A stretch of 8,280 bases of DNA, taken from contig PCAT01000045.1 in NCBI GenBank assembly GCA_002730655.1, forward strand, positions 1-8,280, read 5' to 3'. Below are positions 5,989 through 8,280 of the stretch, piece by piece. The notes below the pieces were generated by a model, which saw nothing but the letters and a program-made list of their open reading frames with translations, made no database searches and was not told the origin of the DNA. Position numbers and translations under genes: made by a program. This DNA comes from Balneola sp. (GTDB taxonomy: Bacteria; Bacteroidota; Rhodothermia; Balneolales; Balneolaceae). Each line of letters starts with the position of its first letter. Position 1 is the first letter of the stretch.

Positions 5989-6258
5989 ATGCCACGCTCA
6001 TTAAAGAAAGGGCCCTTTGTAAATTACAAATTGCAACGTAAAATCGATGCGGCCAACGAAAGTGGAAGTAAGAAAGTAATCAAGACATGGTCTCGGGGAT
6101 CACTAATAACTCCGGATTTTATTGGACTAACACTTGCAGTACACAATGGAAAACAATTTATCCCGGTGTTCATCACAGAGAACTTGGTTGGTCATAAGCT
6201 AGGTGAATTTGCTCCTACACGAACCTTCCGTGGGCATCCTATGAAGAAAGCTAAATAA
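5989..6258 (+). CDS. rpsS: 30S ribosomal protein S19
   Basis: Complete 89-residue S19, which sits in the 30S head with S13 and contacts the A-site finger of the large subunit. Recognised by MPRSLKKGPFVN (1-12), KTWSRGSLITPDFIG (32-46), and the very conserved block at 58-83 containing ITENLVGHKLGEF and the APTRTFRGH ending. Normal length with a short basic tail MKKAK. The gap after rplB is 10 nt; AAGG lies immediately before the ATG, closer than usual, so initiation may depend partly on coupling with rplB. Confidence 0.98.
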   Translation: MPRSLKKGPFVNYKLQRKIDAANESGSKKVIKTWSRGSLITPDFIGLTLAVHNGKQFIPVFITENLVGHKLGEFAPTRTFRGHPMKKAK

Positions 6259-6268
6259 GGACTTTGTC

Positions 6269-6646
6269 ATGGAAAAATCAGTATTTGAAGCGAAAGCTGT
6301 ACAACGTCACTTGCGTAAAGCACCACGAAAAGTTCGATTGGTTGCTGACTCTGTTCGTGGCAAAAGTGTTGATGTAGCTATAAAACAATTAGAGTTTCTC
6401 AAAAAAGGAGCCACAATCGATGTGGCGAAGGTGGTGAAGTCAGCTGCGGCTAATTTGCGGGATAAATTTCAAGATGAACGTTTCGAAAATGAAGATTTAT
6501 TTGTCAAAACAATATTTGTTGATGAAGGAGTCACATTAAAAAGAATTCAGCCAGCGCCACAGGGCCGTGCTCACAGAATAAATAAACGTTCTTGTCACAT
6601 TACCGTAGTGGTAGCGAAGAAAGAATCAGAACTTGTAACGGAATAA
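6269..6646 (+). CDS. rplV: 50S ribosomal protein L22
   Basis: Complete 125-residue L22. The globular domain sits on the outside of the 50S subunit and a long beta-hairpin reaches the exit tunnel beside L4. Seen: HLRKAPRKVRLVADSVRGK (14-32), the rRNA-binding helix region; VVKSAAANLRD (55-65); and the hairpin at about 84-114 with TLKRIQPAPQGRAHRI, where changes cause macrolide resistance in other bacteria. It is longer than the roughly 110 residues of E. coli L22, through about ten residues after the last strand (KKESELVTE). AAGGA (6257-6261), overlapping the rpsS stop, lies 7 nt before the ATG. The gap to rpsS is 10 nt. Confidence 0.98.
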   Translation: MEKSVFEAKAVQRHLRKAPRKVRLVADSVRGKSVDVAIKQLEFLKKGATIDVAKVVKSAAANLRDKFQDERFENEDLFVKTIFVDEGVTLKRIQPAPQGRAHRINKRSCHITVVVAKKESELVTE

Positions 6647-6648
6647 AC

Positions 6649-6653
6649 GAGGA
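6649..6653 (+). promoter_or_regulatory. Ribosome binding site deciding the TTG start of rpsC
   Basis: GAGGA lies in the 12-nt gap after rplV, 5 nt before the TTG at 6659. No ATG or GTG is in frame near the conserved N-terminus, so this site supports the non-ATG start. Confidence 0.65.
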
Positions 6654-6658
6654 ATACT

Positions 6659-7411
6659 TTGGGACAAAAGACAAATCCAGTAGGCTTTAGATTAGGAATT
6701 ATTAGAGGTTGGGAATCCAATTGGTATTCCGAAGATAAGCAGCCAACGCTACTTTTGGAGGACAGCAAACTTCGTGAATATTTACATACTCGGCTTCGCA
6801 ACGGTGGATTATCGAATGTGGTCATCGAGCGAACTCCAAAACGCATTCTTTTGACGCTAAGAACGTCTAGACCAGGTGTCATCATCGGGAAGGGTGGTGA
6901 GCAGATTGAACTATTACGAGAAGAACTCAAGAAAATTACTAACAAAGAAGTACAGATCAATGTTAGTGAAATCAAGCGTCCTGAAGTGGATGCGAGCCTT
7001 GTAGCACAAAATATTGCTCAACAGCTTCAATCACGTGTTTCTTTCAGGCGTGCCATGAAGACAGCAATCGCTTCTGCAATGAGAATGGGAGCTAAAGGAA
7101 TCAAGGTCAAATGTTCCGGAAGACTTGGTGGAGCAGAAATGGCTCGTACAGAGCACTATAAAGAAGGGCAAATACCTCTTCACACCATTCGTGCAGACAT
7201 CGACTACGCAACATCTACATCCAACACTATCTATGGATCTATAGGTGTAAGTGTTTGGATATTTAAAGGCGAGGTAATTGGTGATATAGATTTAACACCA
7301 GGTGCACAGGCTAAACAAGAATCTGAATCTTCTCGTGGACGACGTAATGATAACAACGACAGAAGAAATCGCCGAAGAAATAGAAATAAGAATCGTGCGA
7401 ATAACAACTAG
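6659..7411 (+). CDS. rpsC: 30S ribosomal protein S3
   Basis: Complete 250-residue S3, which lines the mRNA entry channel of the 30S head with S4 and S5 and has helicase activity there. The start is TTG: the family N-terminus MGQKTNPVGFRLGIIRGW begins exactly at this codon and no ATG fits. The KH RNA-binding domain shows VIIGKGGEQIELL with the GKGG loop at 77-80. The C-terminal S3 domain has IKVKCSGRLGGAEMAR, then SIGVSVWIFKGEVIGD. After about residue 216 comes a 34-residue disordered-looking tail rich in Arg and Asn (SSRGRRNDNNDRRNRRRNRN and further Asn-Arg residues). E. coli S3 has about 233 residues, so this is somewhat longer. Basic tails occur in many S3 proteins, but the Asn-Arg bias here is marked. 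Confidence 0.98.
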   Translation: MGQKTNPVGFRLGIIRGWESNWYSEDKQPTLLLEDSKLREYLHTRLRNGGLSNVVIERTPKRILLTLRTSRPGVIIGKGGEQIELLREELKKITNKEVQINVSEIKRPEVDASLVAQNIAQQLQSRVSFRRAMKTAIASAMRMGAKGIKVKCSGRLGGAEMARTEHYKEGQIPLHTIRADIDYATSTSNTIYGSIGVSVWIFKGEVIGDIDLTPGAQAKQESESSRGRRNDNNDRRNRRRNRNKNRANNN

Positions 7412-7422
7412 GATAAGAAATT

Positions 7423-7842
7423 ATGTTAGAACCAAAACGAGTAAAACGCCGACGCGTTCATCGCGATAAACTTAAAGGAAATGCAAACCGAGGGCACCAA
7501 ATTAACTTTGGAGACTTCGGCTTGAAGGCACTCGAGCCCAAGTTTATTACGTCTCGGCAAATCGAGGCATGTCGTATAGCTATTTCGCGTTCACTTCAAA
7601 GAGACGGTCAAACATTCATACGCATATTCCCTGATCGCCCAATGACAAGTAAACCTGCAGAAACTCGTATGGGTAAGGGAAAGGGTGCATTAGATCATTG
7701 GATAGCGGTTGTAAAACCAGGACGAATTCTTTTTGAAATTGCAGGCGTAAGTGAAGAAAGAGCAAGAGAAGCCTTTAGACGGGCCTCTCACAAATTGCCT
7801 ATAAAAACGAAATTTATAGCCCGTAGAGATCTAAAAGGGTAA
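7423..7842 (+). CDS. rplP: 50S ribosomal protein L16
   Basis: Complete 139-residue L16, a late-assembly protein near the A-site tRNA elbow and peptidyl transferase centre. Seen: PKRVKRRRVHRDKLKG (4-19); FGDFGLKALEP (29-39); ITSRQIEACRIAI (42-54); IRIFPDRP (66-73); PAETRMGKGKGA (78-89), where R82 corresponds to the arginine hydroxylated in E. coli L16; and AVVKPGRILFEIAGV (95-109). The C-terminal HKLPIKTKF motif is intact. AGGA (7410-7413), overlapping the rpsC stop, lies 9 nt before the ATG. The AVVKPGR form is the general bacterial type rather than the PVTPGR type I associate with core Bacteroidota, which leaves the phylum open. Confidence 0.98.
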   Translation: MLEPKRVKRRRVHRDKLKGNANRGHQINFGDFGLKALEPKFITSRQIEACRIAISRSLQRDGQTFIRIFPDRPMTSKPAETRMGKGKGALDHWIAVVKPGRILFEIAGVSEERAREAFRRASHKLPIKTKFIARRDLKG

Positions 7843-7871
7843 TATACTTTGGCATTTAAAGAATAAAAATA

Positions 7872-8063
7872 ATGAAAGCACACGAATTAAGAGATTTAAG
7901 TATAACAGAACTGAAGGCCCGCCTCAACGATGAGAAGACTTCACTTCAAAAGCTAGCCTTTACTAAGTCTGTTACTGGGCAGGTGGAAAATCCTGCTCGA
8001 TTAAAAGAAATACGCAAAGAAATTGCACGATTACATACCGTAATCTCACAGAAAAGTGCTTAA
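7872..8063 (+). CDS. rpmC: 50S ribosomal protein L29
   Basis: Complete 63-residue L29, a small two-helix protein next to L23 at the tunnel exit. Seen: the N-terminal helix AHELRDLSITELKARLNDEK (3-22) and the conserved second-helix motif NPARLKEIRKEIARLHT (40-56). Normal length. The ATG at 7872 gives the typical short N-terminus; the only upstream Shine-Dalgarno-like sequence is AAAGAA, which is weak. The 29-nt gap after rplP is the longest inside the S10 block and holds a five-codon TTG reading frame (7849-7866) of unknown meaning. Confidence 0.97.
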   Translation: MKAHELRDLSITELKARLNDEKTSLQKLAFTKSVTGQVENPARLKEIRKEIARLHTVISQKSA

Positions 8064-8081
8064 TAATTACTAGGAAGAAAA

Positions 8082-8280
8082 ATGGCAGAACAAGCGCAAA
8101 CGACTTTAAATAGATCAAAACGCCGTGAACGAATTGGTAGAGTGGTCAGTAACAAAATGCAAAAAAGTATAACAGTTGCTGTAGATCGACAGGTCAAGCA
8201 TCCGATTTACGGTAAGTTTATCACAAAAACCAGTAAACTGATGGCTCATGATGAGAAAAATGAGGCGAATATTGGTGATA
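8082..8280 (+). CDS. rpsQ: 30S ribosomal protein S17, N-terminal part (3' truncated)
   Basis: The reading frame starts at ATG 8082 and runs off the right edge after 66 codons, so the C-terminus is not seen. S17 is a primary 16S rRNA-binding protein of the 30S body with an OB fold. Recognised by RRERIGRVVSNKMQKSITVA (14-33), HPIYGKFI (40-47) and KLMAHDEKNEANIGD (52-66), which match the family core. About nine residues precede the usual start region (MAEQAQTTL). AGGAAG (8072-8077) lies 4 nt before the ATG. The gap after rpmC is 18 nt, in the standard order rplP-rpmC-rpsQ. Confidence 0.96.
   Translation, partial: MAEQAQTTLNRSKRRERIGRVVSNKMQKSITVAVDRQVKHPIYGKFITKTSKLMAHDEKNEANIGD

Noticed and set aside
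6595..6975. 126-codon - strand reading frame opposite rplV/rpsC
   Set aside because: Lies fully opposite conserved S3 and L22 coding sequence, and the peptide resembles no family I know.

Overview
This is a bacterial housekeeping region. All genes lie on the + strand and are tightly packed. The ribosomal proteins point to the FCB group (Bacteroidota, Chlorobiota and relatives): L2 carries DHPMGGGEG followed by SSGGHPRS where E. coli has DHPHGGGEG, and L22 has the PAPQGRAHRI form. L16 has an AVVKPGR segment that is not typical of core Bacteroidota, so I do not assign a phylum. Base composition is AT-leaning, and Shine-Dalgarno use is mixed, with several genes (tuf, rplC, rplB) lacking a clear site.

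Layout. Positions 1-674 hold the 3' end of ispD followed 2 nt later by complete ispF, two enzymes of the MEP isoprenoid pathway. A DedA/VTT-family membrane protein follows at 729-1427. The 153-nt gap at 1428-1580 contains the best promoter in the window (TTGACA, 17-nt spacer, TATTTT). Next come four tRNA genes in the order Thr(UGU)-Tyr(GUA)-Gly(UCC)-Thr(GGU), then tuf (EF-Tu). The S10 ribosomal protein operon follows 13 nt after tuf: rpsJ, rplC, rplD, rplW, rplB, rpsS, rplV, rpsC, rplP, rpmC and the start of rpsQ, which runs off the right edge.

How the parts work together. The promoter before the tRNAs could drive one long transcript: tRNAs, then the EF-Tu that delivers aminoacyl-tRNAs, then proteins of both ribosomal subunits. 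Gaps inside the S10 block are 29 nt or less, and rplC-rplD and rplD-rplW overlap by 4 nt (ATGA), which suggests translational coupling.

The point most worth a second look is the junction. The upstream side (Thr-Tyr-Gly-Thr tRNAs, then tuf) matches the E. coli tufB locus in gene order and anticodons. The downstream side (tuf, then rpsJ) matches the tufA/str-S10 locus. The tuf gene also differs from its neighbours in Glu codon use and GC content. I found no mobile element, CRISPR array, phage, defence locus or unknown multi-gene system; the window is mostly ordinary core genome.
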